DNA from: Paraburkholderia caffeinilytica
GTDB taxonomy: Bacteria > Pseudomonadota > Gammaproteobacteria > Burkholderiales > Burkholderiaceae
Length of the DNA: 64,000 bases
NCBI RefSeq assembly: GCF_003368325.1
Contig: NZ_CP031467.1
Span: forward strand, 2,046,001-2,110,000
Direction: 5' to 3'
The notes under the pieces are model-generated. The model searched no databases. It saw nothing but the letters and a program-made list of their open reading frames with translations, and was not told the DNA's origin. The number at the start of each line of letters is the position of its first letter. Within the stretch, counting starts at the first letter, position 1. Below, piece by piece: positions 42,614 through 51,564 of the stretch. Position numbers and translations under genes: made by a program.

Positions 42614-43372
42614 CTATACGCCCAGTAGGTCGTGCAATACCGGCATCTTGCTTTCGAGCTCGCCGGCCTCGAAGTGCTCCACGATCGCACCGTGCTCCAT
42701 CACGTAGAAACGATCGGCGAGCGGCGCGGCAAAGCGGAAATTCTGTTCGACCATCACGACCGTGTAGCCGCGCGCCTTGAGCGTCATGATCATGCGGGCG
42801 AGCGCTTGCACGATGACCGGCGCAAGGCCTTCCGAGATCTCGTCGAGCAGCAGCAAACTCGCGCCAGTGCGCAGAATGCGCGCGACTGCCAGCATCTGCT
42901 GCTCGCCACCTGAGAGCCGCGTACCCTGGCTCATCCGGCGTTCCTGCAGATTCGGAAACATCGAATAGATTTCTTCGAGCGACATCATGTGCGCCTTGTC
43001 GCCAACGGGCGGCGGCAACAGCAGGTTTTCCTCACATGAGAGGCTCGAAAAAATCCCACGCTCTTCCGGGCAGTAACCGATGCCGCAATGAGCGATGCGA
43101 TGCGTGGGCAGGTTGACGGTTTCGCGCCCGCCGATGCGGATCGAACCGGTGCGCCGGCCAGTCAGCCCCATGATCGCGCGCAGTGTGGTGGTGCGCCCCG
43201 CGCCGTTACGGCCCAGCAGCGTGACGACTTCGCCGCGGTTCACCGTCAGATCGACGCCATGCAGGATATGGGACTCCCCGTACCATGCCTGCAAACCCGT
43301 GATCTCCAGCGCGGGGGCACCGTCAGCCGTACCGCTCACTTCGAGGTTTTCGCGCTCGACAATCGTATTCAT
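42614..43372 (-). CDS. livF: ABC transporter ATP-binding protein LivF (cluster B), Walker A Lys replaced by Arg
   Basis: The 252-residue ATPase-like protein has signature LSGGEQQMLAVARIL, Walker B LLLLDEISEGLAP and H-loop-type MVEQNFRFA. In Walker A the usual Lys is Arg: GRNGAGRTT with R60, encoded by CGC at about 43195, so the P-loop deviates from GxxGxGK(S/T). Similar Arg variants occur in other betaproteobacterial LivF sequences as far as I recall. The gene overlaps livG by an ATGA. Its partner LivG has a normal Walker A, so the pair may have one weak site. Confidence 0.92.
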   Translation of the reverse strand: MNTIVERENLEVSGTADGAPALEITGLQAWYGESHILHGVDLTVNRGEVVTLLGRNGAGRTTTLRAIMGLTGRRTGSIRIGGRETVNLPTHRIAHCGIGYCPEERGIFSSLSCEENLLLPPPVGDKAHMMSLEEIYSMFPNLQERRMSQGTRLSGGEQQMLAVARILRTGASLLLLDEISEGLAPVIVQALARMIMTLKARGYTVVMVEQNFRFAAPLADRFYVMEHGAIVEHFEAGELESKMPVLHDLLGV

Positions 43373-44160
43373 GCGTGGGCTCCGGCGAGCGCGGCGTCGG
43401 CGCTGCCCATATAGGCTTGCATCACGAGCGGGTTCTTCGACACTTCGGCATAGCTGCCTTCCGCGAGCACCTCGCCCCGTTGCAGTACGGTGATGGTGTC
43501 GGAGATGCCGGCGATCACGTTCATGTTGTGTTCGACCATCAGAATCGTGCGACCGCTCGACACTTTCTTGATCAAGGCCGTGACGCGATCGACGTCTTCG
43601 TGGCCCATGCCTTGCGTCGGTTCGTCGAGCAGCATCAACTCGGGCTCCATCGCGAGCGTGGTGGCAATTTCCAGTGCGCGCTTGCGACCATAGGACAGTT
43701 CTACCGTAAGCACATCGGCAAAATCGGTCAATCCGACCTGGGTGAGCAGGTCCATTGCTCGATCATCGAGTTGGCGCAGCGTGCGTTCGCTTTTCCAGAA
43801 ATGAAATGCCGTGCCGAGCACGCGCTGCAACCCGATGCGCACATTCTGCAATGCTGTCAGATGCGGAAATACAGCAGAGATCTGAAACGAGCGGATGATG
43901 CCGCGCCGGGCGATCTGCGCCGGGCGTTCATTGGTGATGTCGATTCCGTTGAACACGATCTGGCCCGCAGTCGGTTCGAGGAATTTGGTGAGCAGATTGA
44001 AGCAGGTGGTCTTGCCTGCCCCATTGGGGCCGATCAGCGCATGGATCGAGCCACGGCGCACCCGCAGGTTCACCCCGTTCACGGCGATGAAGCCTTTGAA
44101 CTCGCGGGTGAGGCCGCGCGTTTCGAGAATCGTATCGCCGAGAATCATGTTCCCTTCCAT
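43369..44160 (-). CDS. livG: ABC transporter ATP-binding protein LivG (cluster B)
   Basis: The 263-residue ATPase has Walker A GPNGAGKTT, LSYGRKRALEIATTL as the LivG-type signature and LMLLDEPTQGMGHED. It is the first gene of cluster B, followed by livF (overlapping), the binding protein, livH and livM. ATG at 44160 or, four codons in, at 44148, which has GGAAGGG immediately before it; the second may be the real start. Confidence 0.93.
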   Translation of the reverse strand: MEGNMILGDTILETRGLTREFKGFIAVNGVNLRVRRGSIHALIGPNGAGKTTCFNLLTKFLEPTAGQIVFNGIDITNERPAQIARRGIIRSFQISAVFPHLTALQNVRIGLQRVLGTAFHFWKSERTLRQLDDRAMDLLTQVGLTDFADVLTVELSYGRKRALEIATTLAMEPELMLLDEPTQGMGHEDVDRVTALIKKVSSGRTILMVEHNMNVIAGISDTITVLQRGEVLAEGSYAEVSKNPLVMQAYMGSADAALAGAHA

Positions 44161-44400
44161 ACGGAGTAAGGCGAAGCATTACGATCTTCCGCGCGAACGG
44201 CTGCGCGACTTTTATATGACGGCGGCACCCCGTGCCGCTCGTTGGCGTACTGCACCAATCCGGACGGTAATCCATGGGCGGCACGCAGCATGGCTGCCAT
44301 TGTCGCGCCAATGATGCAGCGCATTCATTGGGATTTGCACTTAGTGGATGACGACTGTTTGAAGTGGGGCCGACGCGTATTCAAGCCGCGCTTCGATCTT
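44161..44400. other. region upstream of cluster B
   Basis: About 240 bp without a gene, presumably holding the livG promoter. I see no clear -35/-10 pair or operator. It runs into the tandem repeat at 44401. Confidence 0.4.
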
Positions 44401-44605
44401 GCTCGGGGATGCGCGTGCGATGCTTCAATCGCGCTCGGCACGTGCCGGGGGATGCGCAAAGGATGCGTCAACCATGCTCAGGGCGTGTCTCGGGATGCGT
44501 GATGGGTGCTTCAACCGTGCCCGGCGCGAGTCTGGCGGATACGCGAGCGATCCGTTAATCGTGCTCGGGGCATGCCAGGGAAAGTCCGATGCGCGCGCCG
44601 GCCTC
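44401..44605. repeat. degenerate 43-nt tandem repeat, about 4.5 copies
   Basis: Units begin with GCTCGG or GC(T/C)C(G/A)G at 44401, 44433, 44476, 44519 and 44563; spacings are 32, 43, 43 and 44 nt, the first unit lacking 11 nt. Shared parts are GGGGATGCGC-type and GATGC(G/T)TCAA(C/T)C(A/G)T. The period is not a multiple of 3 and no frame stays open with conserved protein, so the array is non-coding. It separates cluster B from the GMC oxidoreductase gene. Confidence 0.7.
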
Positions 44606-44628
44606 GGCTCCCGTTGTCACACTGCGTG

Positions 44629-46344
44629 TCACATCGCGGACATGGACGGCGCAGCACTCGACTGAACCGCGACGCTGCCGGCCACGCGTGCGCGGCGGTC
44701 TTCACGGATCATGTCGCTGGCGCGTTCGGCGATCATCAGCGTCGGCGAATTGGTGTTGCCCGAAGTAATGGACGGCATGATTGATGCATCGACCACACGC
44801 AAACCGTCAACCCCGATAACTCGTAGGCGGTTATCGACTACCGCGCCAGGATCGTCGACGGCGCCCATCCGGCAGGTGCCCACCGGATGAAAGATGGTGG
44901 TGCCAACCGCGCCCGCGGCCTGTTGAAGCTCCTCTTCGGTCTGGTACTGGATACCGGGCAGAATCTCCTGCGGCCGATAGGGTGCGAGCGCTGGCGCCGC
45001 GGCAATGCGGCGCGTGAGACGCAATGCGTTAGCGGCGACGTGCCGGTCGTAATCGGTGGACAGATAATTCGGTGCGATCAACGGCGGCGCTGAAGCATCG
45101 GCCGATTCGATGTGAATGCTGCCGCGCGACGTCGGCCGCAACTGACACACCGACGCGGTGAATGCATTGAAGCGATGCAACGGTCCGCCGAAACGATCGA
45201 GCGAGAGAGGCTGAACGTGATACTCGAGATCGGGGCGCGTGAGCGAGCGATCGTCCGGATCGGATTTGGCGAACGCCCCGAGTTGCGACGGCGACATGGA
45301 CATGGGACCGCTTTGAAAGAGCGCGTACTGCATGCCGATCATCAGCTTGCCCCACCAATGCGCGGAGGCCGTATTGAGCGTGCGCACGCCGTCGACCTTG
45401 TACGCCATCCGCAATTGCAGATGATCCTGCAGATTTTCGCCGACGCCGCGCAGATCCTTCACCACCTCGATACCGAGATTCTGCAAGCGTGCACCGTTGC
45501 CGATACCTGAGAGTTCGAGCAATTGCGGCGAGTTGACTGCGCCAGCACTGAGGATCACTTCGCAACGGGCTTTGGCGAGATAGTCGGTGTTGTCGCCGCG
45601 ATATTCGACACCAGTGCAACGACCTCCTTCGAACACGACGCGCTGCGTGTGAGCGCCGGTGATGACCGTGAGATTCGGGCGTTTGAGCGCCGGGCGCAAG
45701 AAAGCTTTCGACGCATTCCAGCGGATGCCGCGTTTCTGATTGACGTCGAAGTAGCCAACGCCAGTGTTGTCGCCGCGATTGAAGTCGTCAGTGGCGGGGA
45801 TGCCGGTTTGTTGCGCGGCTTGTGAAAACTCTTCGAGGATTTTCCATTTCAGGCGCTGCTTTTCGACTCGCCACGGGCCGCCCGCTCCGTGCGATTCGGA
45901 GGCGCCGGCGTGATGGTCTTCGCTGCGCTTGAAGACGGGGAGGACCTCGTTCCAGGACCAGGAGGCGTCGTTGGTGACGCGGGCCCATTCATCGTAGTCC
46001 TCGCGCTGGCCGCGCATGTAGATCATGCCGTTGATCGATGAACTGCCGCCTAGTACTCTGCCCCGCGGGTATGAAAGGGAGCGACCGTTCAGGCCGGGTT
46101 CTGATTGCGTTTTGTAGAGCCAATCCGTGCGGGGATTGCCGATGCAGTAGAGGTAGCCTACCGGCACGTGGATCCAGTGGTAATCGTCTTTGCCGCCGGC
46201 TTCTAACAGGAGCACCTCTATTTCTGGATCTGCCGATAGGCGGTTGGCTAGCACGCAACCTGCCGTGCCGGCGCCGACTATGATGTAGTCGAATTCGCCT
46301 TCCAGGCGGCGGGGTGTTGTTGGCGATTTTTCTGAGGTGGTCAT
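44629..46344 (-). CDS. GMC family FAD-dependent oxidoreductase (choline/alcohol dehydrogenase-like)
   Basis: The 571-residue protein carries the GMC N-terminal motif DYIIVGAGTAGCVLANRLS, the signature GGSSSINGMIYMRGQREDYDEWA, and the C-terminal HPVGTCRMG with catalytic His and NTNSPTLMIAERASDMI. It oxidises an alcohol to an aldehyde with FAD. Similarity is to BetA-like dehydrogenases but no betB or betI is adjacent, so choline is not assured; L-sorbose, polyethylene glycol or other alcohols are possible. ATG 46344 follows AGGAGAC. The next gene upstream is mmsA across a repeat element. Confidence 0.9.
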   Translation of the reverse strand: MTTSEKSPTTPRRLEGEFDYIIVGAGTAGCVLANRLSADPEIEVLLLEAGGKDDYHWIHVPVGYLYCIGNPRTDWLYKTQSEPGLNGRSLSYPRGRVLGGSSSINGMIYMRGQREDYDEWARVTNDASWSWNEVLPVFKRSEDHHAGASESHGAGGPWRVEKQRLKWKILEEFSQAAQQTGIPATDDFNRGDNTGVGYFDVNQKRGIRWNASKAFLRPALKRPNLTVITGAHTQRVVFEGGRCTGVEYRGDNTDYLAKARCEVILSAGAVNSPQLLELSGIGNGARLQNLGIEVVKDLRGVGENLQDHLQLRMAYKVDGVRTLNTASAHWWGKLMIGMQYALFQSGPMSMSPSQLGAFAKSDPDDRSLTRPDLEYHVQPLSLDRFGGPLHRFNAFTASVCQLRPTSRGSIHIESADASAPPLIAPNYLSTDYDRHVAANALRLTRRIAAAPALAPYRPQEILPGIQYQTEEELQQAAGAVGTTIFHPVGTCRMGAVDDPGAVVDNRLRVIGVDGLRVVDASIMPSITSGNTNSPTLMIAERASDMIREDRRARVAGSVAVQSSAAPSMSAM

Positions 46345-46464
46345 TGTTTTGTCTCCTAAGATTTTTTGCCTGCGGCGCTTGAGGGTTGTTTGCCTGCGGC
46401 GGTGGGGTTTGCTTTCATCCGCTTGTCCGCTCGGTGTGTTCTTGTCCGTGTGCCTGCGGTGTTG

Positions 46465-46660
46465 GCCTTTCCTTGTTTTGTTTGTGGTTTATTAGCGTTC
46501 GCCCCTGTGCGGGGCAGGCACTTACTTTCTTTGCCGCCGCAAAGAAAGTAAGCAAAGAAAGCGGCTCACACCGCTCATGCTAAGCGGGCACCGTAGCTCG
46601 CACACGGTAGTGGTGCATCTGGAATCCGTGCTCGCGCACCTGCATACGCTAGTGACAAAG
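46465..46660 (+). repeat. left arm of a 196-nt inverted repeat element
   Basis: This arm pairs with 47042-47237 at roughly 85-90 percent identity by eye, ends aligned (GCCTTTCCTTG at the outer edge, TAGTGACAAAG at the inner edge). It contains its own 14-bp stem CTTACTTTCTTTGC/GCAAAGAAAGTAAG at 46521-46552. No transposase gene is present. I recognise this as a GC-rich interspersed intergenic motif of Burkholderia genomes but cannot name it. Confidence 0.8.
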
Positions 46661-46795
46661 GCGTCATACTTCCGGCGGCGCTGCGCGCACCGAAGCGTAC
46701 TTCATAAAACCACCCACTACGTTTCCGCCCCTGCATTTGCGATCTCACGTTTTGCTCTGCACGCAAACTCATCGTCCCGTCGCAACTATGACTGC

Positions 46796-46880
46796 GCGAC
46801 TGCGACTGCGACTGCGACTGCGACTGCGACTGCGACTGCGACTGCGACTGCGACTGCGACTGCGACTGCGACTGCGACTG
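46796..46880. repeat. hexanucleotide microsatellite (TGCGAC)13 plus partial units
   Basis: Thirteen exact TGCGAC units run from 46801 to 46878 with a partial unit on each side. Being a multiple of 3 the array stays open in several frames on both strands (Ala-Thr, Ser-Gln, Leu-Arg repeats), which produces long spurious ORFs. It sits in the loop between the two arms of the inverted repeat. Confidence 0.95.
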
Positions 46881-47041
46881 CAGCAAACCGACATTCCATT
46901 CGAAATGAGGGTTCCGCTATTGAGTACGGAGCTGTCTCGCCGAGGCGAAGCCGAGGTTCCCACCACACTCGAACGAAGCCGCTGGTTTCCCTGGCAGACC
47001 CGTCCGCGACGCGCGCAGTGCGGAGTGGGAGCTGATGAGCC

Positions 47042-47237
47042 CTTTGTCACTAACGCCTGAAGGTGCGAGGGCACGGATTCCAGATGCACCACTACCGCAT
47101 GCAGGCTACGGTGCCCGCTTAGCATGAGTGGTGTGAGCCGCTTTCTTTGCCTACTTTCTTTGCGGCGGCAAAGAAAGTAGGTGCCTGCCCCGCACAGGGG
47201 CGAACGCTAATAGACCACTAACAATTCAAGGAAAGGC
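47042..47237 (-). repeat. right arm of the 196-nt inverted repeat element
   Basis: Reverse-complement partner of 46465-46660, the same length, with stem CCTACTTTCTTTGC/GCAAAGAAAGTAGG in place of the left arm's pair, so the internal hairpin is kept although one base pair differs. Confidence 0.8.
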
Positions 47238-47290
47238 ACGAAAGCCAGATCAAGGAAAGGCACCAAATCCAGATCAAGGAAAGGCCAACG
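47226..47290. repeat. short tandem repeat next to the inverted repeat
   Basis: Three copies of a 24-25-nt unit containing TCAAGGAAAGGC(A/C)C begin near 47226, 47251 and 47275. The first copy is also the outer edge of the right inverted-repeat arm. Confidence 0.6.
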
Positions 47291-47363
47291 CCGTAAAAAC
47301 ACAGACAACAAGGCCAGCTCAACAAAAACCCGCCGCCGCAGGCACCCAACCCAAACCCCACCC

Positions 47364-48902
47364 CTACTTCGCTACCGGCATAGTAAACTCAGCCCCCTTC
47401 CCGATGCTATCGGGCCACCTCTGCATGATGCTCTTGTAGCGCGTATAAAACCGAACACCCTCCTCCCCATAGGCATGGTGATCACCAAAAAGAGACCTCT
47501 TCCACCCGCCAAAAGAATGCCATGCCATCGGCACCGGAATCGGCACATTAATCCCCACCATCCCAATCTGGATCTGCCGCGAAAACGCCCGAGCCACCCC
47601 ACCATCGGAGGTAAACAACGACACCCCATTGGCAAACTCATTAGCGTTAATGAGCTCAACGGCAGAAGCAAAATCCGGCACCCGCACCACACACAGCACG
47701 GGTCCAAAAATCTCTTCACGATAAATCTTCATATCGGTCGAGACATCGTCGAACAACGTGCCGCCGAGAAAGAACCCCTTCTCATGGCCTGCCACTTGAT
47801 GGCCACGCCCATCGACAATCAACTTCGCACCAGCTACAACGCCGGCATCGATATAACCCGCCACTTTCTCGCGATGCGCCGCCGTCACCAATGGCCCCAT
47901 CTCGGCTTCCGACTCCATGCCGTTCAGAATCTTCAGGCTCTTCACTCGCGGTGTCAGTCGCTCGATCAACTCGTCAGCAATGTGCCCTACCGCAACCGCA
48001 ACCGATATCGCCATGCAGCGCTCGCCCGCCGAACCATACGCCGCGCCGACCAACGCATCGACAGCCTGATCGAGATCCGCATCCGGCATCACCACAAGGT
48101 GATTCTTCGCCCCGCCCAAAGCCTGCACGCGCTTGCCGTGCTTCGTGCCTTCCGTATAGATGTATTCGGCAATCGGCGTCGAACCGACAAACGACAACGC
48201 GCTTACCTCAGGATGCACGAGCAATGCATCAACGGCCACCTTGTCGCCGTGCACGACGTTGAACACGCCATCCGGCAAACCGGCTTCCTTCAACAATTCG
48301 GCAAGGCGATTCGATACCGACGGATCACGCTCCGATGGCTTCAACACGAACGTGTTGCCGCATGCGATCGCAACCGGGAACATCCAGCACGGCACCATCA
48401 TCGGGAAATTGAATGGCGTAACGCCGGCGACCACGCCCAGCGGCTGGCGCAGATTCCAGTTGTCGATGCCACCGCCGATCTGGTCGGTGAAGTCGGTTTT
48501 CAGCAGATTCGGAATGCCACACGCGAACTCGACGATCTCGATGCCGCGCATCACTTCGCCCTTCGCATCGGAAAACACCTTGCCATGCTCGCGCGTGATC
48601 AACTCGGCCAGTTCGTCATGGTGACGGTCGAGCAACTCCTTGAATTTGAACAGCACGCGCGCCCGCTTGATCGGCGCGGTTTCGCTCCATGCAGGAAACG
48701 CAGCGCTGGCAGCGGCAACCGCCGCATCCACTTCGGCGACGCTCGCCAGCGGCACGCGTGCGCTCACGCTGCCCAGCGCAGGATTGAAAACGTCGCCGAA
48801 ACGGCCGCTCGTGCCGTCGACCGTCTTGCCGTTGATGAAATGGGTCAGCGCGCGTGCGCTCGTCTCGCTCCGGACAGCCTCGTCCTGATATGTCTCGCTC
48901 AT
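47364..48902 (-). CDS. mmsA: CoA-acylating methylmalonate-semialdehyde dehydrogenase
   Basis: The 512-residue aldehyde dehydrogenase converts methylmalonate semialdehyde (and malonate semialdehyde) to propionyl-CoA or acetyl-CoA in valine, inositol and beta-alanine catabolism. The catalytic Cys is C296 in AGERCMAIS. The usual general-base Glu motif is replaced by ALGGAKNH, typical of the CoA-dependent MmsA class. [13 protein letters not shown] near residue 164 is also diagnostic. The divergent LysR gene starting 133 bp upstream is the likely regulator. Confidence 0.94.
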   Translation of the reverse strand: MSETYQDEAVRSETSARALTHFINGKTVDGTSGRFGDVFNPALGSVSARVPLASVAEVDAAVAAASAAFPAWSETAPIKRARVLFKFKELLDRHHDELAELITREHGKVFSDAKGEVMRGIEIVEFACGIPNLLKTDFTDQIGGGIDNWNLRQPLGVVAGVTPFNFPMMVPCWMFPVAIACGNTFVLKPSERDPSVSNRLAELLKEAGLPDGVFNVVHGDKVAVDALLVHPEVSALSFVGSTPIAEYIYTEGTKHGKRVQALGGAKNHLVVMPDADLDQAVDALVGAAYGSAGERCMAISVAVAVGHIADELIERLTPRVKSLKILNGMESEAEMGPLVTAAHREKVAGYIDAGVVAGAKLIVDGRGHQVAGHEKGFFLGGTLFDDVSTDMKIYREEIFGPVLCVVRVPDFASAVELINANEFANGVSLFTSDGGVARAFSRQIQIGMVGINVPIPVPMAWHSFGGWKRSLFGDHHAYGEEGVRFYTRYKSIMQRWPDSIGKGAEFTMPVAK

Positions 48903-49035
48903 CTTCTTGTCCTCGTCCTGTGAATGTTTTCCGCCCGTGGCGAACGGCGTGATGAACGCAAGCGTACGGCGCTTCGGGGCGACAAATCCAATGAGTAATG
49001 CTCAACTGCGCTATAAGCCGAGCTAATATCAGGAT

Positions 49036-49935
49036 ATGGATCTGACTCTGCTACGGGCGTTCGTCACCGTCGCACGCGAGGGCAATCTCACGCGTGCTGC
49101 GGTGCAGCTTCACCTGACCCAACCTGCCGTCAGCCTGCAAATCAAGCATTTGCAGGAGACGCTCGGCGTGACACTGTTCACGCGGACCTCGCACGGGCTT
49201 TCGCTGACACGCGACGGCCAGGCCTTGCTGCCCCACGCCGAACGTGCGCTGGGCGCCGCGAGCGACGTGCAGCGTGCGGCGGCATCGCTGCGCCACGAGG
49301 TGCGCGGCCGGTTGCGGATCGGCACGATTCTCGACCCGGCCTTTTTGCGCCTCGGCGGCTTTCTCAAGCAGCTGGTGGAGACCTGGCCGCGCATTGAAAC
49401 AGCCTTGCGCCACGGAATGTCGGGCTGGGTGCTGGAGCAGGTTCGCGCGGGCGAACTGGATGTGGGCTACTACATCGGCCTTCCATCCGACGACGAGGCC
49501 CGCGACGGCGCCACCTTTCACGCCGTCACCCTGACGCATTTCCAGTACCGCGTGCTGGCGCCGGCGGGCTGGAAGGATCGCGTGAAGGGCGCGCGCGACT
49601 GGCGTTCGCTCGCCGCATTGCCGTGGATCTGGACGCCGCCCGCGTCCGCGCACAATAGACTGCTGTCGCGCTGCTTTGACGAGGCCGGCGTCAAACCGGT
49701 CAAGGTGGCGGAAGTGGACCAGGAGCCGTCGATGCTCGATCTGGTCAAATCAGGCGTCGGTCTGACGCTCGCGCGCGATGCCACCGCGATCGCCGAAGCG
49801 CATGCGCACGCGTTGACCATCGTCGAAGGCGTCACCGTGCCGACCCAGCTCAGCTTCATTACGCTCGCGGAACGGAAGGACGAACCAGCGATTGCAGCGG
49901 CGCTGAAGCTGATCGAGCAGCAATGGGCGACTTGA
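49036..49935 (+). CDS. LysR family transcriptional regulator
   Basis: The 299-residue protein begins with the LysR winged helix (MDLTLLRAFVTVAREGNLTRAAVQLHLTQPAVSLQIKHLQETLGVTLFTRTSHGLSLT) followed by a periplasmic-binding-like effector domain. It is transcribed away from mmsA, so it probably controls mmsA and itself from the shared 133-bp region; the effector is unknown. A hairpin AAGCCGG/CCGGCTT (49935-49956) follows the stop without a T-tract. Confidence 0.9.
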   Translation: MDLTLLRAFVTVAREGNLTRAAVQLHLTQPAVSLQIKHLQETLGVTLFTRTSHGLSLTRDGQALLPHAERALGAASDVQRAAASLRHEVRGRLRIGTILDPAFLRLGGFLKQLVETWPRIETALRHGMSGWVLEQVRAGELDVGYYIGLPSDDEARDGATFHAVTLTHFQYRVLAPAGWKDRVKGARDWRSLAALPWIWTPPASAHNRLLSRCFDEAGVKPVKVAEVDQEPSMLDLVKSGVGLTLARDATAIAEAHAHALTIVEGVTVPTQLSFITLAERKDEPAIAAALKLIEQQWAT

Positions 49936-49956
49936 AGCCGGTGTGAATGCCGGCTT

Positions 49957-50301
49957 GAAGCCAGCCCGGGCGCACCGCGAGGGCGATATGAGCGGCTCTC
50001 ATGACAGCCGCGCACCCTGCGGCCGATTGTCATCTCGCCGCCTGTCGTCGCAAACCGCTTCCCGTTGGTGGCGCAAGCAGAGCAACCTCGCAGGCCGCCA
50101 ATCGAGGTTCGCCTCGAAGCCCGCATGGGCTGGCTCCATCATCTGAAACCACGCCGTCACGCACTTTTTGTTAGATTGAGGGTTCGCGCTCACGCGCCGG
50201 CCCGCATCGTTTCCGTTCCGTCTGACTTTGTCCTTCCCGGCAGCTTCGCCCCGGCAACACCGGAAGCTGCTGACCACGCCATCCTTCGACAGGAGCCTGA
50301 C
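49957..50301. other. gene-free gap before the CYTH gene
   Basis: About 345 bp with no convincing gene. An upstream in-frame extension of the CYTH ORF reaches 50065 but lacks similarity to the family, and the real start has a clear ribosome binding site at 50291. Confidence 0.45.
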
Positions 50302-50838
50302 ATGGCACGCAACATTGAAATCAAAGCCCGCGCCCAGCATTTCGAGCAACTACGCGAACGCGCCGCGAAGCTTGCGCCGGACGCACCGTTGATCTTCCGC
50401 CAGCAGGATTTTTTCTACGATGTGCCGCGCGGCCGCCTGAAGCTGCGTCAGTTCGACGACGGCACGCCAGCCGAACTGATCTTCTATCAGCGCGACGACC
50501 GCGATGGCCCGAAGGCGTCGTATTACACGCGCAGCCCCGTGACCAACCCTGAAGCGATGCACGCGCTGCTCGCCACGGCGCTGACCACGCGCGGCATTGT
50601 CACGAAGGAACGTCACGTGTATCTGACGGGCCGTACGCGGATCCATCTGGACCGCGTCGATGGTCTCGGCGACTTCGTCGAACTCGAAGTGGTGCTGGCT
50701 CAGGACGACGACGAAGAAGGCGGCCACGCCGAAGCGCACGCGATGTTCCAGACCCTCGGCGTGCCGGAATCGGATCTGGTGGCGGTGGCTTATGTCGACT
50801 TGTTGAGCCCGGACACTGAACCGAGGCAGGCTGCGTAA
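50302..50838 (+). CDS. CYTH domain protein (class IV adenylate cyclase/thiamine triphosphatase-like)
   Basis: The 178-residue protein has the CYTH tunnel fold signature: MARNIEIKAR at the N-terminus (a reduced form of the ExExK motif, with Asn where the first Glu often stands), DFFYDVPRGRLKLRQFDDG, ELIFYQRDD, ERHVYLTGRTRIHLDRVDGLGDFVELEVVL. Such proteins act on triphosphates with divalent metal. Annotated relatives are called class IV adenylate cyclases, but thiamine triphosphatase or another tripolyphosphate activity is equally possible. ATG 50302 follows AGGAG at 50291-50295. Confidence 0.8.
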   Translation: MARNIEIKARAQHFEQLRERAAKLAPDAPLIFRQQDFFYDVPRGRLKLRQFDDGTPAELIFYQRDDRDGPKASYYTRSPVTNPEAMHALLATALTTRGIVTKERHVYLTGRTRIHLDRVDGLGDFVELEVVLAQDDDEEGGHAEAHAMFQTLGVPESDLVAVAYVDLLSPDTEPRQAA

Positions 50839-50924
50839 AACTTAGGCATCAAGGGTCGTGGCGGCGTCAATCCCGGAACCACGGCCCGAAGGGCCTCAAC
50901 ACGAGAAAGGCCGGGCCGCCCACA

Positions 50925-51416
50925 TCAAGCGGCAGCCGTCCCCGGCGACAGGTGGCCGAGCGGCAACGGCCCATTGCGCTTGAATGTGGTCAACACGATA
51001 TTGGAGCGCACGCTGTCGACACCCGGTACGCGCATCAACTTCTTCATCACGAACGTCGAGAGATAGTTCAGATCGGGCGCGACGATGCGCAGCAGATAGT
51101 CGGCGTCGCCGACCACCGCGTGACATTCCAGTACTTCCGGTAGCACCTCGATCTGTTGCTGGAACTGCTCGATGATCGAGTCGCCGTGATGCTTCAACTT
51201 CAGACTCGTAAAAGCCGTCACGCCGAGCCCGAGTTTTTCCGGGCGCAGCACGACGCGATAGCCGTCCACCACGCCCACCTGTTCCAGACGCTGCAAGCGC
51301 CGTCCAATCTGCGACGGCGACAGCGGCACCTGCTCTGCCAGTTGCTGATGGGTGGCCCGGCCGAAGCGCTGGAGGACGTCCAGCAGCGCAAGATCGAAGT
51401 GATCGAGTTCTAGCAT
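50925..51416 (-). CDS. Lrp/AsnC family transcriptional regulator
   Basis: The 163-residue protein has an N-terminal winged helix (LDHFDLALLDVLQRFGRATHQQLAEQVPLSPSQIGRRLQRLEQVGVVDGY) and a C-terminal RAM domain (ECHAVVGDADYLLRIVAPDLNYLSTFVMKKLMRVPGVDSVRSNIVL). It is divergent from phhA, and the AT-rich spacer holds a dyad of Lrp type. Control of phenylalanine hydroxylation is likely. The ATG at 51416 (MLELDHF) was chosen over an in-frame start at 51434. Confidence 0.9.
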   Translation of the reverse strand: MLELDHFDLALLDVLQRFGRATHQQLAEQVPLSPSQIGRRLQRLEQVGVVDGYRVVLRPEKLGLGVTAFTSLKLKHHGDSIIEQFQQQIEVLPEVLECHAVVGDADYLLRIVAPDLNYLSTFVMKKLMRVPGVDSVRSNIVLTTFKRNGPLPLGHLSPGTAAA

Positions 51417-51445
51417 GATCGATATCCGCATCAAACATATAATTA

Positions 51446-51462
51446 ATGCACGATTATTGCAT
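51446..51462. promoter_or_regulatory. probable operator between the Lrp-type gene and phhA
   Basis: ATGCA (51446-51450) and TGCAT (51458-51462) are symmetrical around 7 nt, inside a 35-bp AT-rich stretch that stands out in this GC-rich DNA. Lrp-family operators are typically AT-rich dyads of this size. Confidence 0.45.
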
Positions 51463-51564
51463 ATTGATACGCCATAACGCCATCATTGCGCCCTTCCCGC
51501 GTGCCTGCCGCTCTACACTTGCATCACCGTTTCAACCCGCAGTCACCGTAGAGCGCGCAGCATC

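Noticed and set aside
44399..44665. 88-codon plus-strand ORF through the 43-nt repeat
   Set aside because: The repeat period shifts frame each unit, so the product is not repetitive or conserved; treated as non-coding.
46796..46880. CRISPR array
   Set aside because: Perfect 6-nt repeat without spacers and no cas genes in the window.
46577..47125. ORFs running through the hexanucleotide array on both strands
   Set aside because: They are open only because the 6-nt unit lacks stops; encoded Ala-Thr, Ser-Gln or Leu-Arg repeats and inverted-repeat arms show no protein family.
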